From JABDJL01 sp963664065 (lineage in GTDB: Bacteria > Pseudomonadota > Gammaproteobacteria > Xanthomonadales > SZUA-36): a DNA stretch of 64,000 nucleotides. Position numbers and translations under genes: made by a program. Location of the stretch: contig OY760942.1 of the NCBI GenBank assembly GCA_963664065.1, forward strand, positions 310,001 to 374,000, given 5' to 3'. The notes below the pieces were generated by a model. That model ran no database searches, was not told the DNA's origin, and was given only the letters and a program-made list of their open reading frames with translations. Of the stretch, positions 52,067 to 61,513 are shown piece by piece; within the stretch, counting starts at the first letter, position 1; every line of letters begins with the position of its first letter.

Positions 52067-55000
52067 GTGACTTTGACTCGAATATCTCTTGGTAACCCGG
52101 TAGCCGTTATCGTGGCAGGAATACTACTGGCCATTTTCGGCATGATGAGCCTGTTTCGGCTGCCCATCCAGATGACGCCGGAAATTGAGCGTCCACAGAT
52201 ATCCATTCGCACCTCGTGGCGGGCGTCAGCGCCATCGGAAATCGAATCCGAGATCATCGAGCTGCAGGAAAACGTACTGCGCAGTACGCCGGCGCTGATG
52301 CGGATGGAGTCCTCGGCCAGTTATGGCAGCGCTTCGATCAATCTCGAATTCGCGATCGGCACGGACCTGAACCGTAGCCTGATCGAGGTGATGAACCGGC
52401 TTAACCAGGTTCCGCGATACCCGCTCGATGCCAACGAGCCCATAATCAACGTGGGTGGCAGCCAGTTCGACAAGATCGCTGCCTGGTTCGCCATCAAAAC
52501 AGCGGAAGGCAATGATCGGCCCATTGCTTCCTACCAGGACTTCGTAGATGAATATGTTGTCACCCGCCTGGAGCGTGTTCCGGGGGTCTCGCGCGTCAAT
52601 GTCTTCGGTGGGCGGGGCCACGAAATCCGAATTACCTTCGACCCCTACAAGGCGGCCAATATCGGGCTTGACCTGACGAGCATCTCACAGGAACTTGGTG
52701 CAAACGCCGACGTTTCCGGAGGCAACCAGGAAGTGGGCCGGCGCCAGTACACCATTCGATTCAGCGGTAAGTATGAAATTCAATCGCTCGGTGACCTGGT
52801 GCTCGAATGGCGCGAAGGGAAACCTATTCACCTGCGGGATATTGCGCGGATTGAAAAGGTCATGGTCGACCCACGAACCATTTTGAACCAGAATGGCGGG
52901 CCGTCCATGGCCATGCCGGTCACACCTGAAACGGGCGTAAATGTGCTTGATGTCCTGGAGCGCGTACGTCTTGAGGTTGCTGATCTTGCGGCCAATGAAC
53001 TCGCTCGTGCCGGCTTGACCATTGAGCAGGATTACGATGAATCCGATTATGTCAATGCGTCGATACGCATGGTGCGGAATAACCTGTTACTGGGTATGTC
53101 ACTGGCCGTGGTGGTGCTGTGGTGGTTTTTGAGGAAGTTCCGCGCCACCATTATCGTAGCCATGTCCATCCCGCTCTGCCTGTTGGTGGCCTTCCTGGTG
53201 ATGAACATTGCTGGCCGCACCCTGAACATTATTTCGCTGGCGGGCCTGGCCTTTGCCACCGGGATGGTGCTCGATGCGGCGATCGTTGTACTGGAAAACA
53301 TTTTCCGGCAAAGGGAAGCAGGTTTGTCGGGTAACGAGGCTTCCGAGCGGGGCACACGGCAAGTGTGGGGTGCGCTGCTTGCATCAACGGCGACCACGAT
53401 TGCGATCTTCATGCCGGTAGTATTCCTACAGGATGAGGCCGGGCAGCTATTTGCCGACCTGGCCATCACCATATCTGCGGCCGTGGCTGCATCGCTGGTC
53501 GTGGCGGTGACTGTCTTACCTTCTGCCGCCGCCAACTGGATTAAGGGTGACGCCATCGTAGACCTGCACCAAAGCTGGTGGCGTTGGGTGACGGACCACA
53601 TCATGGCCTGGACCGATACCTCGCGTAAGCGATGGACCTGGGTCGGGGTGCTGACGATCACACCGGTATTACTGGTACTGGCGCTGAAACCCGCTGCGGA
53701 TTACCTGCCGGAAGGGCGCAAGAACTGGATTTCAGGATTCATGATTGCGCCACCCGGCCTCGGTGTGGAAACCAGTAAACGTGAGCTGATAAATGTCATC
53801 AGCGAAAGACTTGAGAAGCACATGAACGGTGAACACCCGGTTCAGCTCTCAAATTACTACCTCGGCTCCTCTCCCGGTTTCGGTACTTTTTTCGGCGGGA
53901 AAACAAAAGATCCGGGTGAGTTGGATGAAATGCTCGACATCTTCAACTCCGAGATCCTGACCGGTTTTCCGGATATTATGGGTTTCGCAAGCCGCGCCCC
54001 GCTGTTTGGAGGACACCGTGGAGGCCGCCAGATCAATCTCGACTTCCAGGCCGAATCGTTCGAATCACTGCTTGCCGCAGGACGAGCAGGGTTTTACAAG
54101 GTCTTGGAAGCGCTGCCTGGCTCCAATGTACGCCCGCTTCCAGGTCTGGAACAGGCAGAGCCTGAACTGCGACTGGTGCCAAACGACAGGCGCATAGCGG
54201 AGGTTGGCTGGAACCGGGCCCGCATGGCGACCATCGTGCGTGCCATGGGAGATGGGGCTTTTCTCGGCGAATATTTCGACGGCAACCGGCGCTACAACGT
54301 GATCATGCGCTCCGAACAATGGTTCACACCGGAAGAGCTGGCTGGGGTGCCGGTCGCTACCGCCAGCGGTGAGATCCAGACCATCGGGGAACTTGCACAA
54401 TTGGTGCGCACCGCCGGCCCGACACAAATCAGGCGGGTGGACCGGAGACGCACGCTGACACTGCAGATCACGCCGCCCTCTGACCTGGCCATTGAAGAAG
54501 CGTTAGCGGTTGTACGGGAACAGGTATTACCGGTGGTTTACGAACAATTGCCGCCCGATGGCTCGATTAAACTGCGGGGAACAGCGGAAGCGCTGGACGA
54601 AGCACTCGGTAGCATGGCCAGCAGTTTCGGGCTCGCCATCGTCATCCTTTATCTGCTGATCTCGGCCCTGTTCCGGTCATTCAAAGACTCGTTGCTGGTC
54701 ATCATGACGATTCCGATGGCTACGGTGGGCGGAATCATTTCCCTGCGGCTTATGGACCTGTTCCTTAGCGGCAGCGGTGGGCAACAGATGGACCTTTTAA
54801 CCATGATAGGATTCGTCATTTTGCTTGGGCTGGTTGTGAACAATGCCATCCTTTTGGTTTATCGCGCCAGGGATGCTGAACGTGAGGGGATGAGCCGCCG
54901 GGACGCCGTGGAAAGTGCGGTCCGCTTGCGACTGCGGCCGATCCTGATGAGTACCATGACCAGTATTTTCGGCATGTTGCCTTTGATGCTGATGCCCGGT

Positions 55001-55150
55001 TCCGGCTCCGAACTGTATCGCGGTATGGCATCAGTTATTGTTGGCGGTATGCTGGTCAGCACATTATTTACCCTGGTATTGCTACCAAGCTTGTTACGTA
55101 TGAATGAAGAGCGGAAAATGGCCGTTTTTGCAGCTGCGGAAACTGCATGA
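52067..55150 (+). CDS. RND-family multidrug efflux permease
   Basis: A full-length (1027-residue) inner-membrane RND transporter of the AcrB type: a first helix (PVAVIVAGILLAIFGMMSLF), two periplasmic porter lobes and twelve membrane helices. In TM4 the usual DD pair is reduced to one aspartate (GMVLDAAIVVLENIF), and in TM10 the lysine is replaced by asparagine (GLVVNNAILLVYRARD), so proton relay may differ from AcrB, as is also seen in other RND branches. GTG 52067 starts 21 bases after the TetR gene. The adaptor follows with a four-base overlap. No outer-membrane TolC-like gene is present here. Confidence 0.95.
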   Translation: MTLTRISLGNPVAVIVAGILLAIFGMMSLFRLPIQMTPEIERPQISIRTSWRASAPSEIESEIIELQENVLRSTPALMRMESSASYGSASINLEFAIGTDLNRSLIEVMNRLNQVPRYPLDANEPIINVGGSQFDKIAAWFAIKTAEGNDRPIASYQDFVDEYVVTRLERVPGVSRVNVFGGRGHEIRITFDPYKAANIGLDLTSISQELGANADVSGGNQEVGRRQYTIRFSGKYEIQSLGDLVLEWREGKPIHLRDIARIEKVMVDPRTILNQNGGPSMAMPVTPETGVNVLDVLERVRLEVADLAANELARAGLTIEQDYDESDYVNASIRMVRNNLLLGMSLAVVVLWWFLRKFRATIIVAMSIPLCLLVAFLVMNIAGRTLNIISLAGLAFATGMVLDAAIVVLENIFRQREAGLSGNEASERGTRQVWGALLASTATTIAIFMPVVFLQDEAGQLFADLAITISAAVAASLVVAVTVLPSAAANWIKGDAIVDLHQSWWRWVTDHIMAWTDTSRKRWTWVGVLTITPVLLVLALKPAADYLPEGRKNWISGFMIAPPGLGVETSKRELINVISERLEKHMNGEHPVQLSNYYLGSSPGFGTFFGGKTKDPGELDEMLDIFNSEILTGFPDIMGFASRAPLFGGHRGGRQINLDFQAESFESLLAAGRAGFYKVLEALPGSNVRPLPGLEQAEPELRLVPNDRRIAEVGWNRARMATIVRAMGDGAFLGEYFDGNRRYNVIMRSEQWFTPEELAGVPVATASGEIQTIGELAQLVRTAGPTQIRRVDRRRTLTLQITPPSDLAIEEALAVVREQVLPVVYEQLPPDGSIKLRGTAEALDEALGSMASSFGLAIVILYLLISALFRSFKDSLLVIMTIPMATVGGIISLRLMDLFLSGSGGQQMDLLTMIGFVILLGLVVNNAILLVYRARDAEREGMSRRDAVESAVRLRLRPILMSTMTSIFGMLPLMLMPGSGSELYRGMASVIVGGMLVSTLFTLVLLPSLLRMNEERKMAVFAAAETA

Positions 55151-56214
55151 CTAAAGGAACTCACAGATTGCAAAGAAAAGTTACATTTTTGTTTTTTCTG
55201 CTGTGGCTCGTGCCTGCTACACAACTATTTGCCCAGGATCAAATGCCACCTGCGATTGTGAAAGTTGCAATTGCGCAGCAGTTGGCACTGGCTCCGGTAA
55301 CACAGGTGGCCGGCACGGTTGTCAGCCGCAATGATGCACGCCTGTCTGCCGAGGTTGAGGGTCGCCTGGTCAATGTCGTGGATGTTGGAACGAGGGTCCT
55401 CAAAGGTGATGCCCTGGCCAAAATCGAAGACACCACTCTGAGATTGCGCCAGGACGAGTTCCAGGCAGAAATTACCCGCGCGCAGGCACGTCTGAAATTT
55501 CTTGAAGGCGAGGAAAAACGGTTCACCAGGCTGGCAGAGTCAAACCTGGCTGCTGCAACCCAACTTGACCAGACGCGCTCCGACCGCGACATCGCACGCG
55601 GTGATCTGCAGATTGCCCGCTCGCGACTGGCGCAGAATAACGACAAGCTGGCACGCACCACGATTTCTGCGCCCTTTGATGGAATAGTGGTTGAGCGACT
55701 GATGACCCCGGGCGAGCGGGTCGACGAAGGCAGTGTTGTGCTTCGGCTGGTCGACCAGCAGAACCTGGAAGTCATCGCACGCGCACCGCTGGAAAACTAC
55801 CCCTATGTCAGGGAAGGATTGACCCTGGAGCTTCGTACAGGTATGCAGATATCAAGCGGCATAGTCCGCACGGTAGTTTCGGTAGGTGACGAGAACACCC
55901 ACCAGTTTGAAATTCGTCTCGACCTGGTAGGCGCTCCGTTCCCGGTCGGACAAACACTGCGCGTAGGGGTGCCGGTTTCAGAGGTCAAGGAAGTCCTGGC
56001 GGTGCCCCGGGACGCATTGGTCCTGAGACCGGAGGGCATCACGGTATTCATTATCGATGCCAACGACCAGGCGCAACAGGTTAATGTCACCACGGGTATC
56101 GGAGCAGGCGACAAAATCGAAATTTTCGGTGCCGTTTCGCCCGGAGACCGGGTTGTCACCCGGGGAAACGAGCGTCTTCAGCCGGGTCAGTCGGTCGACG
56201 TCATAAAAAGCTGA
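55147..56214 (+). CDS. RND efflux periplasmic adaptor (membrane fusion protein)
   Basis: A 355-residue adaptor with a Sec signal (LFFLLWLVPATQLFAQ), a split lipoyl domain (SAEVEGRLVNVVDVGTRVLK and RTTISAPFDGIVVERLMTPG), a coiled-coil hairpin between them, a beta-barrel and a membrane-proximal domain (PRDALVLRPEGITVFIID). It bridges the permease to an outer-membrane channel encoded elsewhere. The gene order permease-then-adaptor is the reverse of the acrAB order. Confidence 0.94.
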   Translation: MTKGTHRLQRKVTFLFFLLWLVPATQLFAQDQMPPAIVKVAIAQQLALAPVTQVAGTVVSRNDARLSAEVEGRLVNVVDVGTRVLKGDALAKIEDTTLRLRQDEFQAEITRAQARLKFLEGEEKRFTRLAESNLAAATQLDQTRSDRDIARGDLQIARSRLAQNNDKLARTTISAPFDGIVVERLMTPGERVDEGSVVLRLVDQQNLEVIARAPLENYPYVREGLTLELRTGMQISSGIVRTVVSVGDENTHQFEIRLDLVGAPFPVGQTLRVGVPVSEVKEVLAVPRDALVLRPEGITVFIIDANDQAQQVNVTTGIGAGDKIEIFGAVSPGDRVVTRGNERLQPGQSVDVIKS

Positions 56215-56232
56215 GCGGGTAATACGTTCAAT

Positions 56233-57531
56233 ATGACTGACGGCCTGTCCGCAACTGCCAACCAAAACTTTCTCGAACGCGTTATCCAGGTCAGGCATGG
56301 CGAATGGCCACGTTTCCTGATGGCATTTGCCTATTTCTTTTTTCTGCTAGGTGGTTATTTCATGTTGCGCCCCATGCGTGGCACCGTCGCATCCAATAAC
56401 AGCGAAATACTGCACCTGTTGTACACGGCCACGTTTATCTCGATGCTGTTATTGGTGCCGGTATTCGGCTGGCTGGTGTCGAAGTTCAGGCGCAGGCACT
56501 TCATTCCTGGTATTTACCTGTTTTTCATCAGCAACCTGGTGTTTTTCATCTATGCATTTGACGGTGACGCAACTTCGATTTGGGTCCAGCGTGGTTTCTA
56601 TGTCTGGCTGAGTGTGTTCAACTTGTTCGTGGTTTCCATATTCTGGAGCTTCATGGCGGATATTTTCCGGCCAGGCCAGGCCCAGCGATTGTTCGGCAGC
56701 ATTATGGCCGGTGGCAGTCTTGGCGCTATTGCCGGTCCTCTCATGACAGCAAACCTGGTAGCGGATTACGGATCCCGGGGCATTATGACGGTTTCGATGA
56801 CCTGCCTTTTGATCGCTACCGGATTGGCGGTGGTGCTGGGACGATGGGTACGCAAAGAGAGGAGTCACAAACCCGCAAAAGTTATCGGCGGCAAAATACT
56901 GGAAGGTGCGATCCAGGTATTTAAATCGAAATATCTACTGCTTATCTGCCTGTTGATGTTGTCCCATAACCTGGTATCCACCTTCCTGTATAACGGATTG
57001 GCGGTACTGGTCGACCAGAATATTACCGGCTTTGCGAAACGGACGGAGTTTTTTTCCTGGATCGACCTGGCGGTGCAGCTACTGGCGTTCACATTCCAGT
57101 TCCTGATCACTTCCCGCCTCGTGATTGCCCTTGGCATGCCTCGAACAGCACTGTTACCTCCGATATTGCTGGCAGGTGGATTTACCATCCTTGGCAGTTC
57201 CATGGGGCTGGTGCTGTTCGCAGCAGTGCAGGTGGCACAGCGTTCACTCAATTACGGCGTACTCGGGCCGATCAAAGAAATGCTGTTTACGGTTGTTGAC
57301 CGGGAGACCAAGTATAAAAGCAAGAATTTTATCGATACCGTTGTTTACCGGGGTAGCGATGTGACTGCGAGTTGGCTTTTCAAGGCCTATATGACCATGG
57401 GAATGACGATGGCGAACATCGTTTGGTTATACCTGCCGATATTGACGATCTGGGGCTTTGGTGCCTGGAAACTCGGGCGTAAATTTGAGCAACTGAAACT
57501 TCAACTCGAGGAATCAACGAAGGAAGGGTGA
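56233..57531 (+). CDS. MFS transporter, ATP/ADP-antiporter-like
   Basis: A 432-residue protein with about twelve hydrophobic segments. The start region FAYFFFLLGGYFMLRPMRGT and the later VPVFGWLVSKFRRRHFIPGI recall bacterial proteins annotated as AAA-type ATP:ADP antiporters or MFS members. The substrate is unknown; free-living relatives are not known to import ATP. It lies 18 bases after the adaptor, so it may be in the same operon. Its end overlaps the convergent ABC ATPase gene by 31 bases. Confidence 0.82.
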   Translation: MTDGLSATANQNFLERVIQVRHGEWPRFLMAFAYFFFLLGGYFMLRPMRGTVASNNSEILHLLYTATFISMLLLVPVFGWLVSKFRRRHFIPGIYLFFISNLVFFIYAFDGDATSIWVQRGFYVWLSVFNLFVVSIFWSFMADIFRPGQAQRLFGSIMAGGSLGAIAGPLMTANLVADYGSRGIMTVSMTCLLIATGLAVVLGRWVRKERSHKPAKVIGGKILEGAIQVFKSKYLLLICLLMLSHNLVSTFLYNGLAVLVDQNITGFAKRTEFFSWIDLAVQLLAFTFQFLITSRLVIALGMPRTALLPPILLAGGFTILGSSMGLVLFAAVQVAQRSLNYGVLGPIKEMLFTVVDRETKYKSKNFIDTVVYRGSDVTASWLFKAYMTMGMTMANIVWLYLPILTIWGFGAWKLGRKFEQLKLQLEESTKEG

Positions 57532-58286
57532 AAACGTTTGCCATCCGGTGTGTCCACCATCTGCACCGGACACTGGTATAAGCGCTCCAGTCGGGGTCCG
57601 GTAAACATGTCAGCAGTAGGCCCTGCGCTCCATTGTCCATCGCCAAACAACATCAGAACGTGACTACAATAGCAGGCTGCAAGATTGACGTCGTGCATGG
57701 CTGCAATAGCCAGTTTGTTCCCGCTGTAGACCTCATTTCCGATCCTGCTCATGATGCTCACCTGGTGCTTGAGATCCAGGTGATTCGAAGGCTCATCCAT
57801 CAACATGATTGCGGGTTCCTGAACCAATAGCGTGGCAAACGCCAGGCGCCGCGCCTCACCTCCGGACAGACTGGTCACACTTCTGTTTTCGAGACCTTGA
57901 AGCCCGACCTGACCGATGGCAGTTCGGGCCTTCTCGACATCGGCAGCTGATTCCCGCTGCCAGTTTCCAAGGTGGGGGTGCCGGCCTGTAAGCACGGTCT
58001 GCAGAACACTGGCATCAAATATGTAGACCGTGTGCTGTTGCATCATGCCCAGCTGCCTTGCGACTGTTTTTCGTTTTAATTCCAGAACAGCCTGTCCTTC
58101 CAGTGTCACCGCGCCTTTGCCCGGGCGGATCAGGCCGGCCAGGCATTTCATCAGCGTGGTCTTGCCGATTCCATTGGCACCCATCAGGCCCCAGAACTGG
58201 CCCGGTTCAAAACCCAGTTCAAGCCTGGTCACCACTTGCTTTCCGGCAATCGCAAGATCGACTGAATGACAGGCCAGCCCGGTCAT
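57501..58286 (-). CDS. ABC transporter ATP-binding protein, FecE/BtuD type
   Basis: A 261-residue ATPase for import of iron-siderophore, heme or cobalamin. Walker A is GLMGANGIGKTTLMKCLAG, the Q-loop QLGMMQQHTVYIF, the signature SVTSLSGGEARRLAFATLL and Walker B IMLMDEPSNHLDLKHQ. Its ATG overlaps the stop of the permease gene, so they form one operon. No periplasmic binding protein is nearby; a TonB receptor lies at the window's end and might be the outer-membrane part. Confidence 0.92.
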   Translation of the reverse strand: MTGLACHSVDLAIAGKQVVTRLELGFEPGQFWGLMGANGIGKTTLMKCLAGLIRPGKGAVTLEGQAVLELKRKTVARQLGMMQQHTVYIFDASVLQTVLTGRHPHLGNWQRESAADVEKARTAIGQVGLQGLENRSVTSLSGGEARRLAFATLLVQEPAIMLMDEPSNHLDLKHQVSIMSRIGNEVYSGNKLAIAAMHDVNLAACYCSHVLMLFGDGQWSAGPTADMFTGPRLERLYQCPVQMVDTPDGKRFHPSFVDSSS

Positions 58287-59275
58287 GAGTCCTGCCCTTT
58301 CAGTCGCGTCCGGTTAAGCAAAACGAGGAACATGGGGACACCGAGCAGAGCCGTAATTACACCGACCGGTAATTGCCGGGGAGCCAGCACCGTGCGCGCC
58401 AATGTGTCTGAGAGAACCAAAAATAATCCGCCGAACAAGGTGGCTGCCGGTATCAACATCCTGTGGTCAGATCCCACCAACTGCCTCATCAGGTGCGGAA
58501 TGATCAGGCCCACAAAGCCAATGCTGCCGGCGATGGAAACAGCAGCAGCGGTGAGCAGAGAGGCCAGCCCATAGACCAGCCACATCAGGTAATGAGTGGA
58601 TTCCCCAAGCAGCTTTGCGGTGGTTTCACCCATAGCAAGCACATTCAGGCTGCGGGCCAAGCCCATGGTCAGCAGCACACCGAGTCCGAGCGCGGCGACA
58701 GCCCAGGCAGGCAGGTTGGCATAGCTGAAATCACCCATCAGCCAGAACAACATGCCGCGCAGGCTGCCATCCGATCCTGTGGCCAGTATCAGGCTGATCA
58801 AAGAAGCCCAGCCAGCGGCCGTGACGACACCGGTCAACAGCAGGCGTGTACCACTCCACGGGCCGCTACGACGGGCCAGGCCAAATACAATCAGTATGGA
58901 TACCAGCGCGCCGCTCAAGGCGAGCACCGGAATGAAATTAGCGGCAACGCCAAGAGTCATTCCTGCCAGTGCGGCAAAAGCAGCACCTCCCGATACTCCA
59001 AGAATATACGGATCAGCCAGCGGGTTTCTCAGTAGTACCTGCATCAGGACCCCGGACATCGCCAGCATGGCGCCTACAGTCCAGGCCGCGAATGCTCGCG
59101 GTAACCTGAGTCTCCAGAGCATTTCACCGTCCAGGCTTTGCGGGTTTAGCAGTGCCGACCACCAGGTCGCCAGGTCCATGGAAACAGAGCCCGCAATGCT
59201 TGCATAAATGATACTGACCACAGAAAGCAGGAGCAGGGTCGTGAGTGTTAACGGTCGGGATGCAAATCGCTTCAT
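58283..59275 (-). CDS. ABC transporter permease, FecCD/BtuC family
   Basis: A 330-residue inner-membrane permease with about ten helices. Family marks are LRLPRAFAAWTVGAMLAMSG, VLMQVLLRNPLADPYILGVS, SGGAAFAALAG, GSIGFVGLIIPHLMRQLVGS and DTLARTVLAPRQLPVGVITA. ATG 59275 gives the standard length; the frame is open to 59359. It pairs with the ATPase downstream; substrate (iron complex or cobalamin) is not resolved. No cobalamin riboswitch or clear Fur box was recognised in the 123 bases upstream. Confidence 0.93.
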   Translation of the reverse strand: MKRFASRPLTLTTLLLLSVVSIIYASIAGSVSMDLATWWSALLNPQSLDGEMLWRLRLPRAFAAWTVGAMLAMSGVLMQVLLRNPLADPYILGVSGGAAFAALAGMTLGVAANFIPVLALSGALVSILIVFGLARRSGPWSGTRLLLTGVVTAAGWASLISLILATGSDGSLRGMLFWLMGDFSYANLPAWAVAALGLGVLLTMGLARSLNVLAMGETTAKLLGESTHYLMWLVYGLASLLTAAAVSIAGSIGFVGLIIPHLMRQLVGSDHRMLIPAATLFGGLFLVLSDTLARTVLAPRQLPVGVITALLGVPMFLVLLNRTRLKGQDS

Positions 59276-59398
59276 ATATGGTTTGGCGTCATAGGGGTAT
59301 TGGCATCGTCTGGTTGAATTGATTACCATGCAGCGCGTTGAAGGCGCAAAGTACCACATGGCAGTACACTAGGTGCCGACCAAGATTGTACGGAAATC

Positions 59399-59887
59399 AT
59401 GATAGATCCTGATGGGTTCAGACCCAATGTAGCAATTGTCATCATGAAGGATGACGGCCAGGTTTTCTGGGCGCACCGCAAGAATAATGATGGCTGGCAG
59501 TTCCCGCAGGGTGGGATGCGCTCGGATGAAACGCCGGTTGAGGCTATGTACCGTGAATTGCACGAAGAAACAGGTCTCATGCACGAGCATGTCGAAGTAC
59601 TGGGATCTACCCCGGGCTGGCTACGCTATAGCTTGCCAAGACGTTACCAGAGAGCTTACAGCAAGCCATTGTGCATTGGGCAAAAACAGGTCTGGTTTCT
59701 ATTGCGACTATTGGGTGACGAATCGGCGGTAACGCTGGATACCAGTTCTGATCCCGAGTTCAACGAATATCGCTGGGTGGACTTCTGGTACCCGGTAGAA
59801 AACGTGATTCCGTTTAAACGTAAGGTCTATTACAAAGCGCTGTCATTGCTGGAACCCATGTCCGTACAAAGCTCTCAATCCGCCTGA
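59399..59887 (+). CDS. rppH: RNA pyrophosphohydrolase
   Basis: A Nudix enzyme that removes pyrophosphate from mRNA 5' ends, starting decay. The 162-residue product begins MIDPDGFRPNVAIVIMKDDG and has the Nudix box with GGMRSDETPVEAMYRELHEE followed by TGL; the region KNNDGWQFPQGG precedes it. The start and length match the family. It is divergent from the ABC permease and is usually followed by ptsP in gammaproteobacteria, but here an M28 peptidase follows. Confidence 0.96.
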   Translation: MIDPDGFRPNVAIVIMKDDGQVFWAHRKNNDGWQFPQGGMRSDETPVEAMYRELHEETGLMHEHVEVLGSTPGWLRYSLPRRYQRAYSKPLCIGQKQVWFLLRLLGDESAVTLDTSSDPEFNEYRWVDFWYPVENVIPFKRKVYYKALSLLEPMSVQSSQSA

Positions 59888-59916
59888 CCCTGAAACTTCC
59901 ACGCTGGAAATCACAA

Positions 59917-61314
59917 ATGATTCGAAATGCCTTGCTGGTCGCAGTACTCATCCTGTCCGGATGCGGAGAATCTTCGGAATCAAGCGCTCTGAAAGATTCC
60001 GTTGAGGATCTGCAGGCAAAAGCAATGCAGGATCAGACAGCCTGGCACCTGCTTGAGTCGTTGACCACCGAGGTCGGGCCGCGAATGGGTGGTTCCGAAG
60101 GAGACGCAAAGTCCATAGCCTGGGCAAGAGAACACATGCAGGAACTTGGTTTCGACAGGGTCTGGCTGGAGTTTGTTGATTTTCCAAGATGGGTGAGAAA
60201 TAGCGAAAAAGCGATGCTCACCGGCGTCCAGGCACAGGTGTTGGATGTGACCGCGCTGGGGGGAAGCCCTGGAACCGGTGGCGCTGTGCAGGGCGAGGTA
60301 GTCCATTTCGAAAACCTCGAAGCGCTTGAAGCCGCAACTCCGGAAACCGTTGAGGGGAAAATCGCATTTATCTCTGAACGAATGTCCCGCAGCCAGGACG
60401 GCACGGGCTATGGCATCACGGCCCGCCAACGCAGCCGTGGTCCGTTCGTGGCCGCCCGCAAAGGCGCACTTGCACTGCTGTCGCATATTCGCTCCGTGGG
60501 CACGGATTATGACGGTGTTCCGCACACCGGCATGATTTCAAGCTCCGAGCCCGGTGATCCCCTACCTTCTGCTGCTTTGTCGCACCCTTCTGCCGATCTG
60601 CTCGCAGGATTGTTCGGTGCAGGAGAACCGGTTAGCGTGGAGTTGGATCTGGATTGCGGCTTTGATGGCAGGGCAGTGTCCCAAAACGTCATCGGTGAGT
60701 TTGATGGCAGCGGGGATAACGGTGAATTTGTCGTGGTTGGCGGTCACCTGGACTCATGGGACCTTGGAACCGGTGCAATTGATGACGGAACGGGTGTGGC
60801 CATTACCATGGCGGCCGCAAAACTGGTGGCAGACCAGGTGCCAAGACCCCGGCGTGGAACACGTGTTGTATTGTTTGCCAACGAGGAGCTGGGCGTTTAC
60901 GGCGGCAAGGCTTACGCTGCAGCCCATGCGGGTGAACTTGACTCGCATATTATCGGTGCAGAGTCCGACCTGGGCTCCGGAAAGATTTACCAGTTTCGCA
61001 GCCGGGTCAGCGAAGAGTCAGCGCCATTGATCGCAGAGCTTGAAGATTTGCTTTCCCCTTTGAATATTCCGCTAAATACCCAAGCACTTGCTTCGGGTGG
61101 TGCTGACCTTGGCTAAATGCGCAAACTGGGAATGCCGGTGATCGATCTCCGGCACGACACCACCTTTTACTTTGACTTGCACCACACGCGTAACGACACC
61201 CTGGACCAGGTCAATCCGGCGGATTTGCAATTCAATGTGGCTGCCTACGTCACCCTGATCCAGTGGGCCGCATCAAGCGACGCCGTGTTTGGGCCGGTCG
61301 CTCCTTCTGAATAA
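59917..61314 (+). pseudogene. M28-family metallopeptidase gene split by an in-frame TAA
   Basis: A predicted lipoprotein (lipobox LILSGC, C16) with an M28 aminopeptidase/carboxypeptidase Q-like fold. Four zinc ligands are seen: H277 (VVVGGHLDSWDLG), the Asp in AIDDGTGVA, the Glu pair in FANEELGVYGG and D351 in GAESDLGSG. TAA at 61114-61116 stops the frame after SGGADLG. The same frame goes on with MRKLGMPVIDLRHDTTFYFD and LHHTRNDTLDQVNP, which carries the fifth ligand, a histidine, and then ends at 61314. So the natural protein was about 465 residues. An ATG directly follows the TAA, so restart could give a separate 65-residue tail. Cause: nonsense mutation or a sequencing error. Confidence 0.83.
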
Positions 61315-61319
61315 CGGAT

Positions 61320-61378
61320 TTTCAGCGTATGGGGCTTTTATTTCACTCTATACGCTGAAAGTCTGTCATTTCTGACAG
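61320..61378 (+). repeat. Two adjacent inverted repeats after the M28 gene
   Basis: TTTCAGCGTAT (61320-61330) pairs perfectly with ATACGCTGAAA (61350-61360); directly after, CTGTCA (61363-61368) pairs with TGACAG (61373-61378). No T tract follows, so they are not classical terminators. Confidence 0.55.
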
Positions 61379-61428
61379 TGGATTCATCAGGCTGTATGGG
61401 ACACCCTATGAAATCTCCTTTAAAATCA

Positions 61429-61438
61429 GGGGGGGGGG
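61429..61438 (+). repeat. Run of ten G residues
   Basis: The longest homopolymer noticed in the window, in non-coding DNA 75 bases before the fragment at 61514. It could be a slippage-prone tract or mark an unreliable assembly point. Confidence 0.9.
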
Positions 61439-61513
61439 TCGTTAGCTATTGCACTTCATTTGAAGCTGCAGCGTGAGTTTCGCTGATTTTCTACCACAAA
61501 GGGATCTTGTCGC

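Noticed and set aside
53047..53661. Minus-strand frame of 204 codons inside the RND permease
   Set aside because: Mirror frame of a membrane protein gene; no start signal or homology.
58463..59035. Plus-strand frame inside the ABC permease gene
   Set aside because: Opposite strand of a clearly coding permease; His/Gln-rich artefact composition.
59276..59398. Search for a cobalamin riboswitch or Fur box before the FecCD/BtuC-type permease
   Set aside because: The short region holds no recognisable B12-box or GATAATGATAATCATTATC-like motif.
61350..61378. Hairpins after the M28 gene considered as a terminator
   Set aside because: No T tract follows either stem; kept only as inverted repeats.
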